In this document: positions 11,301 through 22,160 of the stretch, piece by piece
How the letters are laid out: each line of letters begins with the position of its first letter
Position numbering within the stretch: position 1 is the first letter of the stretch
DNA from: Mrakia gelida
Taxonomy: Eukaryota > Basidiomycota > Tremellomycetes > Cystofilobasidiales > Mrakiaceae
DNA: 64,000 bases
Direction: 5' to 3'
Assembly: GCA_024345305.1 (NCBI GenBank)
Contig: BRON01000005.1
Span: 248,001 to 312,000, forward strand
The notes under the pieces: generated by a model
The model's input: the letters and a program-made list of their open reading frames with translations, nothing else
Told to the model about the DNA's origin: nothing
Database searches by the model: none
Translations under genes and position numbers: made by a program

Positions 11301-12531
11301 TTTCGAAGGATCGCCCGACATCGAGATCGTCGCGTCGTCGATGGACAGGTCCGGGGAGGAGTTGAAGAGGGACGACGAGTTGATGATCTCGAGCGAACGG
11401 TGCTCGTGAGGAGGCTACGAGAATAGAATGTGACAAAGAAGAGGGGGCAGATAACGGTATGAGCCTTCTGAGACAGTAAATTGGTTGAGAGGAGAACTTA
11501 CCCCTGCGCTCGTCCAACAAAACACCTCCCCTCCAAACTCCTCCTCGTACGAAAACGGCAGCCCCTCCTGCGTCTCGTCCGTCTTCACAGACCAGCTCTT
11601 CGCCTTCAGCATCGACGAACTCCAGCCGTAGGCTCCTGTGATTCCACCCATGTCGTCCTTCTTCGCGACCCAAGCCTTGCGTTTGAGGTCGAAGACGTTG
11701 GTTTCGAGAAGCGTCTCGCCGGAGAGCGTTTGACCTCCAGCGACGATGAGGTGAGAGGACGAGACCGAGGTGAGGACGGCGAATCGAGGTGTAGGATCGA
11801 GAGGGCTGGGTGAGGGAGGGGATATGCAGGGAAGCCAGGTGACGGTTGGCACATGGAAGAGGTAGATGTTGGTGAGGACCGAGATTCGTGAGGTCTGAGA
11901 GCTGGAGTAGCCGAGTCCACCTGAATGAGATCGAAGGAGGGAGAAGTATTTCAGCAAACGAGCGTTCATGGAGAGACTTCGAGCGACGCTCTTGTCGGAA
12001 AAACTTACCAAACAGGAGCAAGCAGTCTCCCCAACTTTCCATCGCGTGGCAGTAACGAGCCGTGGGTGCTGAACCTGATCCGCTTCTGGGTATCCTGGCC
12101 CATACGAGCGTCGACGGGTTCAAGCAGTAAAGATCTGCCGAGAGCGAGCTTCCTTCTGCGACTGAGACAGAGAAGGAAGGAAGGATGGCAACGTCAGAGG
12201 AGTCATGCACGCGAGAGAGAAGTTCGAAGCTCACCCAACCGCCCTCCGAACACGAAGATGGACGAGGTGAGACGACCGCTTCCATCAGGAGGAGGAGTGT
12301 GAACGGTTATCGATGCACCCTAGATAGCAAGAGGAGGTAGACGGGCGTCAGTACACCAAAAAGAAGGGCGGGAGAGAAGGAAGGAAGGAAAACGTACGAA
12401 AAGAGGAGGAGGTCTGGCGAGCCAAAGGGGGTTTCCGTTCAGCCTGGGGAAGGAAGGAGAGAAGCAAGAAGAACTGTGGAGACTCACACTTCTCCACTCG
12501 TCTGTTCGGGTTCTCCGTACTGGCCGTTCAT
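8347..12531 (-). CDS. Kelch-repeat/BTB protein, Ral2/Mds3-like
   Basis: About fifteen exons in consistent phase code an approximately 1000-residue protein. It starts MNGQYGEPEQTSGEV. Kelch blades follow: SIFVFGGRL, LYCLNPSTLVWARI, SWGDCLLLFGGLGY, SSHLIVAGGQTL with VFDLKRKAWV, NHLVVAGTAV with FYLWSLESDDLQWM, and TLILFGDEP. A BTB domain comes next (DDFEILCDNGRTIACTRQIL, PEPYPIAMALVQYFYTLSL, LLQVARIYGDLQHLEALC), then a long Ser/Pro-rich stretch (9670-8690) and a C-terminal charged coiled coil (AEETARKATHAQWKKDEADV). It ends NTFSGPVGFFG. Kelch plus BTB in one chain is the layout of S. pombe Ral2 (Ras pathway) and of Mds3/Pmd1, negative regulators of sporulation; which it matches best was not tested. 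One exon begins at a CTTTTTAG acceptor near 10634. Confidence 0.75.
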
Positions 12532-12943
12532 TTTGAGGTGCTCGTTCGAGGAAGGAAGGAAGCCAGAGACGCGTTTCGAGCGGGAAGGGAAGGATGGTGG
12601 TGGTTTCTGGGAGGGAAGGAAGAAAAGGCGTTCGGAGATTCGATTTATGAAGGGATGACCACCTGATCACTCTGCCCGTGTAGTTCCTCCGAGGGGTTTG
12701 AGGGTCTGTTCGAAGAGAGTAGAGGATGAGGGGACGTGCTGTTTGACCAGACGCGCGACGCCGCGACCTCCTCCCCTGTCTGCTGGAGGCGTCGCTTTAA
12801 TCGCTCAAACAACTGGGAAAACCTGCGACGGGAGGTCTACGGTCGAACTTCGGAGGTGCTCTGAAAGGTGAAGATGAAGACTTTCAGGTCTTCTGAGCGA
12901 AGGGCGAGGGAAGAAGAACGGGCAAGCTATGATGAAATCGAGT
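12532..12943. other. Intergenic, nothing recognised
   Basis: This is the presumed promoter of the Kelch-BTB gene and 3' flank of TSC10, both minus strand. No open frame with gene-like codons and no RNA gene were seen. Confidence 0.5.
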
Positions 12944-14656
12944 CTACTTATCGTCCTCGAAGAACCCTTCCTCCTTCAGACGCTGCAGGACTCCAGGTCT
13001 CGCACCTCGGACGGTATAATCCGAGTACTTTCTCCAGACTGGACCGAAGAGCTGAGGAAAGAGAAGAGGGAGAAGTTAGCGAGCTCGTCGAGGAAAGCGC
13101 CGTCGAGTCGTGCGAAGGGAGAAGAGCCGCTCACCATTCCGAGGAAAGAGAAACCAACATCCTTGAGGAAATTGTGGTTGTAGGGAGTGATACCTCTGGC
13201 CGAAGCTCGAAGGAGTCCAGTGACGAAGTCGTAGCTGATCGAGTATTCGTTTCGAGCGATTCCTGAGACGCGCGAAGACGAAGGGACGCGAGAAGATCAG
13301 TCGCTGAAAGACGCGTCGAGCCGGAACGAACGGAGAGAAGCAACTCACCCTTGAGAAGGTAGGTTGCTACCACCTTCGGGTCCAGAGGAACGTCGGTTCC
13401 CTCGATGTCCTTGGTGAGTTGAGGCTTGTCGATGTTCTCGTTCTCGAATCCAGGGCTGAGGATTCCTCCAGGGAAGAAGCAGTGGACTCCGATTCCGAAG
13501 AGCTGGAGCTCGTTCCTGAGCGTGTCGGCGAGGGATCGAATGGCGGCTTTGGGAGGGCAGTAGCAGGCGTAACCGGCGAAGTTGAGGAAGGAGAGGGTGG
13601 AACCGACGAAGACGAGTTTTGGACGAGCGTCGGAAGGGAAGCGTTCGTGCTGCTTGGCCATAAGTCGAGCCGACGCCTTAGCGGTCCAGCAGGCAGTCCA
13701 GTAGTCGGCGTTCATGACCTGCGTGAGAATGGAGTCGTCCTGCTCGATGAAGAAGCCTGGGAGGGACATCTGATGGAGGAGGGAGGAGGGAGGGAGGAGA
13801 GGTCAGCTCGAGGGCTCGAGAGAGGTTCCCATTGGCCTTCGTCCTACGGGACCCTCAGCAGAGAAATGAGGCCGCTTCAAGTCTGATCAAAGAGGGAAAT
13901 CACTCACTCCAGCGCACATGAAGACGGTATCGGCCATCTTTCCTCCAAAGGGAACGACAGCTTTCCGAATCCCTTCCTTCGCTCCTTCCGCCAGCGAGAG
14001 ATCCGCCGAGATGGCGTTGATTTTGAGTGACGGAGAGGATGCAGAGCTCTGAAGAAACAGTGGGACCATGTAAGCTGATCCATTCGTCGAAGTTGAGGGA
14101 AAAGAGCGAACATAAACAGAGGGAAAGAGGAGTTGAGCTCGAGCTCACCTTGATGCTTTCGAGAGCCTCGTCCAGCTTGACTTGATTCCGAGCGATGATG
14201 GTAACATGAGCTCCTCGAGAGACGAGGATCTTGGAGAGTTCGAGTCCTAGACCACTCGAACCACCTGAGAATCGTAGGAAACGAAGCAGGGGGGGGGTGA
14301 AAGGGAGGGGAAGGAGAAGGATCAGCCCTCCCTCACCTCACATCTTCTCGAGCTCGTCGTCGACGCGACTCACCAGTGACGATGCAGTGCTGGATAAGGA
14401 CAGAGTTGGTATGGTAAGGTCATCTGTCAAATGGGCCAAGTTGGCTCTCGAGCAGAGAAGGGAGCCCGGGGAGCAGAGGGAAGGGAGGGAGGAAGGGGTC
14501 GAAGCTCACCGTTCCTTTCGCGTCCCACTTCGGCTTCCCGAAGAACATCTTGAAGGCGACGAGGAGGAGAGCGAAGGTAGAGGCAAGAGCGAGGGGAAGG
14601 TGAAAAGGGGAATCGAGATCGATGAAGCTGGGAAGCAAGCTTTGGAAAGAGCTCAT
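12944..14656 (-). CDS. TSC10: 3-ketodihydrosphingosine reductase
   Basis: A short-chain dehydrogenase with an N-terminal membrane anchor (FHLPLALASTFALLLVAFKMFF). The NADPH-binding motif is TGGSSGLGLELSKIL, followed by RGAHVTIIARNQVKLDEAL. MCAG stands where the family has NNAG. The catalytic region is GSTLSFLNFAGYACYCPPKAA, with Ser, then Tyr and Lys spaced YxxxK. The GIGVHCFFPGGILSPGFENEN loop is typical of TSC10/KDSR, and the end EEGFFEDDK is charged. The enzyme reduces 3-ketosphinganine to dihydrosphingosine at the ER, step two of sphingolipid synthesis. Seven or so exons; the start precedes the anchor. The loss of the first Asn of NNAG is unusual but other motifs are intact. Confidence 0.9.
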
Positions 14657-14956
14657 GCTGGATGGAAGGGAACGAAAGGTCGAAGCGAGGCGTCGAGTTT
14701 CGAGAGGTCCGCAAGCGTGCCGTTTCCCCCAGTCATGCAGATCCTTTTACACCTTCAGAGGCAGGATAGGACACACGTCCGACGAGTATCGGATGATCGA
14801 GCTGAGTGAGCCTTGCAACTCGAAACTGGCCTGAGAAGCGAGCCGAGCAAGGCAGCAGAACTTCGGCGCGTCGTCTCGTCCTCTCCCTGTTCTTCTCAGC
14901 TCATTCTGCCCAGATCGCGAAGAGTTCATCATATGATCCAAAAGAGAGAGTGCAAA

Positions 14957-16450
14957 TCAAACCGTCGTCGTCGTCGTCTCCCGCAGATTCTTCTCCTCCG
15001 TCGGAGACGATCCCTCGAATCCCTCGCTCGCCTTCCCGACCCTCTCCCTCTTGTCGTTGGGAAGATACCAAGCTGGGTGGATCACGTTGAAGACAACGCA
15101 GGAAGCGAGTATTGGAACAGCCTCGAGAACGTAGATGACCGCCTGGGACGTGAAGGGGAAAGGCGAAGGTCAGCAGCTGAAGAGCCGAAACGCGGCGAGA
15201 AGATGGTACGACGAACCTCGCTTCGAACGTAAGCTCTCGATCCCACGACTCCCAGCGTCGTCTTGGAGAACTCGATGCATCGGAAGACGCTTCGGATCTG
15301 CAGGGAGAGGAAGAGTCAGTCGACGTTGAACGAACCGAGTCGGCGAGCTCAAGAATCTTGACGCGTCTGCAGGCAAGCTCACCAGGATCAGGATCGCACT
15401 CGCTCCAAGAGCAGCCATCAGCTTCACCCAAGGACCTCGAGGAACTTTCGCTTTTTTGCATCGCTGCCAGAAGACGAAGATCTGGAGTCGAAGGAGCGCA
15501 AAAGAGACCAAGTCAGCTCGAGAGGTCTTCGTTCGCGATCAGAAAAGGAAAGGCACTAACGACGACAGCGAAGAGTCCAAAGGTGATGAGCTGGAAGACG
15601 AGTCCCGAGATTAGAATGGCTTTTGCTCGGTTGAGGGAGGCAGGGGTTCGAACAGCTGAGGAGAGACGAAAAGCAAACGAACGCGCAGAGGTCAGCTTCG
15701 CTTGACGGGAGCTGGAAGAGAGCGAAGGAGCCACTGACAGCCGAGAGAGCCTCCACCGGCTCCTTGGAGTGCGAGGGCGAGGAGATCGCAAGCTGAGAGA
15801 ACGAGAAGGAAAGGGACGAGCGAAGTCAGCACGCGTCGTAAGAAGACTAAACGACTGCCATCGCACTGAAGTTCCAGAAGAAGAGGGACTCACCGATGAA
15901 AATTGTTCCGATCCATTTAGGAGAGATGACCGACAGCTCGGGAGCGACGAAGAGCATTCTGGGAGAGCATCAGAAGGGCGAAAGGGGTCAGTCGCTCGAG
16001 CTCGACGACGTCGAGAGGCGAAAAATCGTCGGCTCACAGTCGCGCCATGAGGATATAATCTGTGGCAGCCAAGAAGTTGGGACTGAGGATGATCAAGAGC
16101 AAGCTAGCGAGCCACACATCTCCGTTCGTAGAATCCTTAATGGAGAGATACCGGGTGAGGTACCCGCCGACCTCGCCTGTTCGAATCGAAACGAAAACGA
16201 GTCGGAGGTTTGGTTCAGCTTTTCCTTCTCCTCCCACAACTCCAACTCGTTCCTCGACGTCTCTGTAAGTGGGAGGCGAGAGCAACGTACCTAGAACTCC
16301 CACGATGAGTGGCCACATCCACCAAGACCGTCGGATCGAGGCTTGCCAGATGTGGCAGATGGCTGAGAGGCCGAAGGCTACGACGAAGACGAGTGCTGCT
16401 GCTTCTGAGGCGTCGTAGTCGGGGTAGTTGACTCGTTCTCGTTCGGACAT
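14957..16450 (-). CDS. RTA1-like lipid-translocating membrane protein
   Basis: Eight exons in consistent phase give about 320 residues with seven likely membrane spans: AAALVFVVAFGLSAICHIW, SWWMWPLIVGVLGEVGGYL, SLLLIILSPNFLAATDYIL, DLLALALQGAGGGSLG, ILISGLVFQLITFGLFAVVV, MAALGASAILIL and AVIYVLEAVPILASCVVFNV. GEVGGY..R, LSPNFLAA..Y and the Q.AGGG turn are family signatures. RTA1 proteins (Rsb1, Rta1) work in plasma membrane sphingoid-base export or stress resistance. TSC10, an enzyme making such bases, is the next gene downstream on the same strand, which is suggestive only. The chosen start is MSERERVNYPDYD; an upstream exon coding AVDLDNPQK could join through an AG acceptor at about 16462. 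Confidence 0.88.
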
Positions 16451-17221
16451 GTTGATGAGGAGTTCTCTGAAGGAGAGAGAGAAGAAGGGAAAGGTCAGTG
16501 AAGGAGAGAGGCGGGAAGGAAGGAGGAGCGAGGAGCGAGCTCGGAGCGAGGAGCGAGCTCGGATCGACGAGGGGGAGCTCGAGCTCGGGGACGCTCACCT
16601 TTCTGGGGGTTGTCGAGGTCGACGGCTCTCAGGGCGATGGTAGGTGGGCTGGCCGAGGAGTGAAGTCGAGTCTGGAGACTGTTGTGGTTGAAGGAGAAGA
16701 GAGGAAGGAAGCGCTGGCGAAGGTGAGCTCCGTCGCCAAGGTTCGACAGTTTCGGAGGGGCCGTTGGAGGGCTGAGATCGGATCCGGCCAAAATCGTCAC
16801 TTGGGAGGGTGAAAGCTGTAGGAAGGAAGAGTGCAAGAGGTGATGAGGAGAGAGCTGGAACGAGAAAGGAAGACTAGAATGAGAAAGGAAGACGAAACCA
16901 GGCCATCTGCTCTCTCTTCGCTCGACTTCACGCGTCGCGTTTGCTGCTCGCTTTCCAAGAAACGACGACTGTTGATGATCATACCTAGCGAAATGCGAGA
17001 AGGATATCAGAAATTACCCGGCTCGAGATGAGACGGAGGAAGGAAAGACGGGACGAACATAAGAGGGAGCCGAAGTCAACGACGCGTCGTGAACCTGAAC
17101 AAAGGACGAGACGCTGCCCGCATGGACACTCTCGAAGCTCCACCACGTCCCACTGACGCACGGCTCCACTCTTGAAGAGCTAGAGCTTAAACTATCCTAG
17201 CTCGGCGTCCTCCTGTTGAAG
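16451..17221. other. Leader and intergenic region upstream of the RTA1-like gene
   Basis: On the minus strand an open frame at about 16610-16810 (LRAVDLDNPQK at its end) followed by a good donor (GTGAGC near 16597) could be an extra 5' exon or a spliced 5' UTR. An AG acceptor near 16810 and a GTATGA donor near 16975 suggest further non-coding splicing. Nothing else was recognised. Confidence 0.4.
16525..16560 (+). repeat. Exact 18-bp tandem duplication
   Basis: The unit GGAGCGAGGAGCGAGCTC occurs at 16525-16542 and again at 16543-16560 without a mismatch. It lies in the inferred intron just upstream of the RTA1-like start. It is a simple local duplication. Confidence 0.9.
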
Positions 17222-18183
17222 TCAATCCCTCCCTCTCCTCGCGAGCTCGAGACACTCCTTCTCCAAGCCCTCAACCCTCCAAACCTCCACGCCAGCCTCC
17301 TCCAGTACTCGAGTTCCAAGACACTGCACAAAGTCTGGTGGTTCATTCACTCCCTGGAACGTCGAACGAAAAGAAGGAAGAGGTCAGCTCTCGTCGCGCC
17401 AACCGTCCCTCTTCGTTTCCGCTCAATCTCGCATCCCAAAGTAGCTCAGCGACTCACCACAAACACTCTCTTCACTCTATGTCTCGCCAGGAGCCTCGCA
17501 CAATCCGGCTCTCCACTCGTCCTCACGCTACACGGCTCGAGGGTGGTGTAAACGTCGCATCTCTCGAGCACGTCCTGATGCGACCATCCCTCGCTTCCAG
17601 GCCACGATCTTGGGGTTTGAGAAACGAGGAGGGCGTGAAGATTGTCGAGAGGGAGAGCGAGGAGTTTGGAGAGGGCTGAGGACTCGGCGTGGGAGGTAGG
17701 GAGAGGTGGTTCTCGAGAGTATCCAGTCGAGAGGAGGAGTCCGCCCTCGTCGTGTTGAGCTTTATCGTCTTCGTCCGAAGGAGGAGGTGGCGGTGGGAGG
17801 ACGAAGGTTGATCCTACGCAGAAGGCTGTTGGCGAGACGATGCATTCGAGGGAGAGGTTGAGGCAGGTCTTCATGTGCTGGAGGTGGAGGGGATCTGCGA
17901 GGAGGGAAGGGAAGGAAAAGGAAGGGAGGGAAGATGGAGGAAGGGAAGGTGAGCTGTGGAGAGATGAGCTCGAGAAGGAGGGACAGAACGGCAGCGACGG
18001 GGGCTGAACTGGCCTTGAGTAGTCCTGAGTGGGTAGTCCCTCGATGTCGGAGTAGATTCTGACATGACGAGATGGTAAAAAAGGACTGAGTGACCGTCGG
18101 GAAGGAAGAGGGCACACGAAAACACGAAGGAGGGAAGTCGAACGTACATAGTCGTCCTCTCCTTCTGATCTTGTAACTCCCAT
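17222..18183 (-). CDS. Cytidine/deoxycytidylate deaminase-fold protein (DRAP deaminase-like)
   Basis: The zinc-binding signatures of the deaminase fold are present: HAESSAL (His-Ala-Glu) and TLEPCSVRTSGEPDC (PC..C with eight residues between the cysteines). Other conserved parts are SPTAFCVGSTFVLPP, GLLLSTGYSREPPLP, and after an intron GVNEPPDFVQCLGTRVLEEA. The order matches fungal deaminases related to riboflavin-pathway DRAP deaminase (Rib2 C-terminal domain) and to tRNA/CMP deaminases. The substrate cannot be told. The C-terminal exon at 17222-17365 is certain; the 5' part is not: the first exon (MGVTRSEGEDDY, 18183-18148) and its join to DPLHLQHMKTCL are the best guess. It diverges from the F-box-like gene with only 49 bp between start codons. 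Confidence 0.75.
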
Positions 18184-18232
18184 CTCGTCTACCGACCTTT
18201 TGGTCCTTCTCTCCCACTCTCTTCCCACTCCC

Positions 18233-19917
18233 ATGAGCAGACCTCTTCATCAACTCTCGGAGGGTCCTTCGTTGCCAGGGAGGTCCACTGACGAGCTCTC
18301 GAACCATCCCGTCTCCTTCGCCGACTTCTCCTTCTCCTCTTCCTTCTCCGACCCGACTCCTCCCACCATCGCCTCTTCAACGTCCAAAGACGATCTAAGC
18401 AACGGGACATCTGAGACTCCCAAGCTTCGAGGTACGCATGGCTCCCTCCAGCTCAAGATGGCCTCGTTCGGACCGAGAAGAAGGCTGGAGAACGGGAAGC
18501 TCAAAGCTCACCTTCCTCGACGCTCACTCCTTTTCTCCCCTTCGTCTTCCTGCTGTCTTCTTCTCCCCTACAGTCCCCGTCGAAGTCATCGAACGAGTTC
18601 TCGCCTACACCTTCCTTCGACGAACCGAACTCACTCCCTCCTCGGATCCCTACCCTCTTCGAAATACGACCCATCTCCTCCTCGTCTCCAAAGCCTTCCG
18701 CGAGCTCTGCCTCCCCTTCTTCTTTCGTTCCATCGCCATCACTCGCTCCTCGGATTACGTTACCTTCTTCGGTCAGTTTGTGGGACTCTTCCAAGGGAGG
18801 GAGGGGAGGCGGCTCTGGAAATTCGTGAAGGAGGTGAGTTCCGCCCTTGTCGAGATCACCGACGACGACCTCCCTTTGAGTGCTCACTCGCCAACCATGC
18901 CTCTTCATTTTCCTTGTAGATCTGCATCGCACCCGACGTTCACCCACCTGCACTGTTCGGAAACCGAGAACGCTTGCCGAAACGACCACACATCCCCGCT
19001 CTCGACGTCCCAGAGATCGGTCGCAAGCGAACATCCGTTCAAACCATCTGCCTCCTCGACGGCGACTCCCAAGGATCCAACGGAGACCTGGAGGTGTTCA
19101 AGCGTGCTTTGGAGATCAATGGCTCTCAAGAACGTAGCCGGATCAGGATGGAGTACGAGCGAGCGTTGGAGGAGGAGTGGGAGAATTGGGAGGCGATAGA
19201 CGCGAACGGGTTGGAGCATTGGGGTAAGCAGACCTACGGGAGGTCGTGCGACGAGGAGGTGGAACGAAGAATCCATAATGCAGTAAGAGATAGGCTGTGG
19301 AATGAGAGAAGGGAGTTCTACGGCCGTCTCTTTCGCCCATCCCACCTCGTCGTCTCGGATCATCCCTCTCGCCTCACCCAAGTCACCCACATGACCGCCT
19401 CGCCTCCCTCTCCCAACATCCGTCGTTCCGCCATCTACCTTCACGTTCACCGACACCGACACTCGAACCCAGCCCAAGGTCCTGTTCCCACTCCCGATCA
19501 GTCCTCCTCAGCCGTCGTCGTTCCTCAGGGTCCCAAGGTCGCGACTGCTTTCGCCACCATGTCGGCCTTCGTCTCTCTCTCATTCATCCATCTTGAGGGA
19601 TACTCACTGGAGGAACGTCCCTACTGCCTGGATGAAATGCATGAGAAGGAGGAAGGACCGATGCGCTGGATCTTCGGACGCGACGGGAACACTGGGGATC
19701 TCGTCTTCGTTCGAGAGGTGGTTCGTCTCCATCTTCGCTCTCGTTTCGCTGCACTCCCTTGCTCCTCTTGTGTTGGCTGATCGCATCATTTCTTCGGTCC
19801 CCTCTACAGAACATCGAACCGCTCTTACGCCACTACCCTGGATTCGAGCGCCTCGACGAGAAGCTGCAGTTGGCGTGGAGAGGGAAGTCGGCGGAAGACG
19901 TCGAGTCGACGACGTGA
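18233..19917 (+). CDS. F-box-like domain protein
   Basis: Four exons. Exon 1 is Ser-rich (MSRPLHQLSEGPSLPG). Exon 2 starts with the F-box-like segment VPVEVIERVLAYTFLRRTEL, continues TTHLLLVSKAFRELCLPFFF and ends LWKFVKE. Exon 3 codes ICIAPDVHPPALFG, TICLLDGDSQGS and a long charged region (RSRIRMEYERALEEEWENWE). Exon 4 ends PGFERLDEKLQLAWRG. F-box proteins link targets to SCF ubiquitin ligases through Skp1 (family knowledge). The same N-terminal domain recurs in the MYND gene at 24362-25948, so the two are related. The donor at the end of exon 3 (GTGGTT, about 19720) is weak. Target and pathway are unknown. Confidence 0.7.
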
Positions 19918-19968
19918 GGGACGAGTTGGGGATTGCGGTTGTCAGCGGAGTAGTAGCTTGGAGCAGAG

Positions 19969-20315
19969 ATGAGTCTTCTCGCGTTCATTTCTTTCTCGGT
20001 GAACTCTAAGAGTAAAGGAGTCGAAGAGAGGTCGCGAGCTCGACGCGTCGCCCTTGACTCCGTTTTCTTCTCTTCCCCACTGTCTGTCACCGAGCCTTCC
20101 CTCTTTCTGGCAGCCTCGAGCCAAGGATATCCAGGTCATCACGTTACAGCAACGCAAAGGCATCCCCGTTCAAGCGTCTTCGTCAAGCGTGAGTTCGCGT
20201 CGAGTCCTCGAACTTCTTTTCCTCTGCCTCGGCGAGCTGACCTCCCCTCCCCTTTCTTCTCTCCCAGATGACCACATCCACTCAGTCTCTCGGCCGAGGC
20301 TACACAACATCCTGA
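19969..20315 (+). CDS. Possible small spliced ORF, about 50 residues
   Basis: Three pieces can be joined in phase 0: MSLLAFISFS (donor GTGAAC), PRAKDIQVITLQQRKGIPV plus QASSSS (acceptor TGGCAG near 20114, donor GTGAGT) and MTTSTQSLGRGYTTS before a TGA. The second intron has canonical ends and a CTGAC branch site; the first donor is weaker. No family was recognised. It may instead be a non-coding transcript or the 3' UTR of the F-box gene. Confidence 0.3.
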
Positions 20316-20597
20316 CTGATTCGCCTGGGCGAAAAGCCTGTTCGAACTTCGCTGACCGAGCGACGTTCTCGTCGGCTCTCGAGGGTGAACACGCCTTTTC
20401 ATTCTTCTTGCTGAAGGCTGCTCTGGCTCGTCTTCGGCGATTTAGGTAAGCTCTCCAAGCTGCGTGATGGCTGAAAAGGATAAGAACGAGATTTCGCTGA
20501 CTTTTGCTTTCGTTCTCTCATCCACATCCACCCTCGTCTTTCCTCTCCCTTTCTCGTCTCCTCTCTCCGCTCTTCACTTCGTCAAAGCTTTTCAAGA

Positions 20598-21885
20598 ATG
20601 TCCAACATTGTGTACCTTATCACTGTTCGTCCATTCCCCTTCTTCTCTCGTTTCGTTCGACGGCCGCAGCGAAGCGACGAAGAGTGAGCTCGAACTGAAA
20701 CGCGTCGCACTTTCCTTTTCATTCCCTCTTCTCAGGGAGCCAGTCGATCCGACGGACTTGGATTCGCCGCTATCAAGACTCTCCTCGCTCAAGATCCTCT
20801 CAACCACGTCATCGTTGGTGTTCGAGATCCTTCTACCGCCGTCGAGCTTCAGGAGCTCGCGAGCGCTTCGAACGGTCGACTCGTCGCTGTTCAGCAGAAC
20901 CCCGTCGATCTCGATTCAGTCAAGGTGAGCTCGACTTCCCACTTCCTACCAACACTTCATAGGCCAGAAACCTGACTCCATTTCGTCGTTTTCATCAGGC
21001 TTCCCTCAACGAAATCGCCGGACTCCCCTTCGTTCGCGATCACGGAATCGACGTCCTCTTCTTGAACGCGGGCTTGCTCATCCCTCACAAGTTCACTGCT
21101 TCGACCATGTACGTCCCTCTCACCTCTTCCGTCTCCCGTTTCTTCTCTCGCTGACTTTCATCGTCTTCTCGTTTCGCAGCTCCAACAAGGACCTCCTCGC
21201 GTCGGTCGAAGTCAACCTCTTCGGACCCGTCAACGTCGTTCAAACCTTCCTTCCTCTCCTTCGACTCGGCAACCAGAAGAAGATCTTCTACACCAGCTCT
21301 ACCTTGGGTTCGACTAAGGATGTTCCGTGAGTCCCTCCTCGCTTCCCCCTTGCACTCAACTCGATTTGAGTCGTTGGATTGACGCGTCGCTCGTCTTTCT
21401 TTCTTCAGCAACGTCGGCAACCCCGGTGGATCCGTCGCCTACGGGGTCACCAAGTCCGCTTCGAACCACTACTTCCGAAGGTTGTCTCAGGAGCTCGAAG
21501 CGGAGGCTTTCACCGTCGTCATGTACCATCCTGTTCGTTCGCTCTCCTTCCCTCCCTTTTTCTCTCGCCTCGAGTCTAACTCGCTGCTTCGTTCTTCAAT
21601 CCTCGTTCTAACAGGGCTTCGTTGCTACGAGCATGTCCAGGGAGTTCATGATCGAGAACAACATCCCTGAGAGTGCGGCTTACACTCCTGAGGAGGGAGG
21701 GAAGATCGCGTGAGTCGTTTCGTTTCGACTTTCGACTTTCCTTCTCGCTTCGCTTCGTCGACTCGAACTGACCTCGCATCGCTCGTTCTCTCGTTGCTGT
21801 TCTCAGTGCTGGTCATCTCCTCGATGTTGGAGTCAAGGACACTGGTCGGTTCATCGACGACAAGGGTGCGGACGTTCCTTGGTAG
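20598..21885 (+). CDS. Short-chain dehydrogenase/reductase
   Basis: Seven or so exons give about 250 residues with every SDR motif: the cofactor loop ITGASRSDGLGFAAIKTLL, VIVGVRDP, an LDSVKASL stretch that places the acidic residue, NAGLL, TSSTLGS (catalytic Ser), and YGVTKSASNHYFRRL (YxxxK). HPGFVATSMS follows. The C-terminus is short and polar (RFIDDKGADVPW). It is a classical cytosolic NAD(P)H reductase of the carbonyl-reductase (sniffer/CsgA) type; the substrate is not known. Introns contain CTGAC branch sites and one the palindrome GACGCGTC. Confidence 0.85.
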
Positions 21886-22160
21886 ACTAGCTCGTCGTTG
21901 TTCTGCACTCAAGCTAGATCCTTCGTTGCCAGACCCTCGCTTGTTTATCTTCTCCTCTTAGATGAGCGTACGTATCTATGATTGTGAGGATTCCTTTTTC
22001 TTTTTCGTGACGAGCGAAGGCGAAGAAGAAAAGGGTCGAAAGCGACGCGTCGACTCTCGATCTGAAGCTCAACGAAAGGAGAGTCGCTGGATGAGCGATC
22101 GCATCGGAGTTAGAACATGTGTATTTACAAACGAGATATCGAGTCGAAGATGAGAGTGAG

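Noticed and set aside
16498..16836. Separate gene antisense or upstream of RTA1-like gene
   Set aside because: Low-complexity purine-rich frames, a tandem duplication, and no domain; treated as leader.
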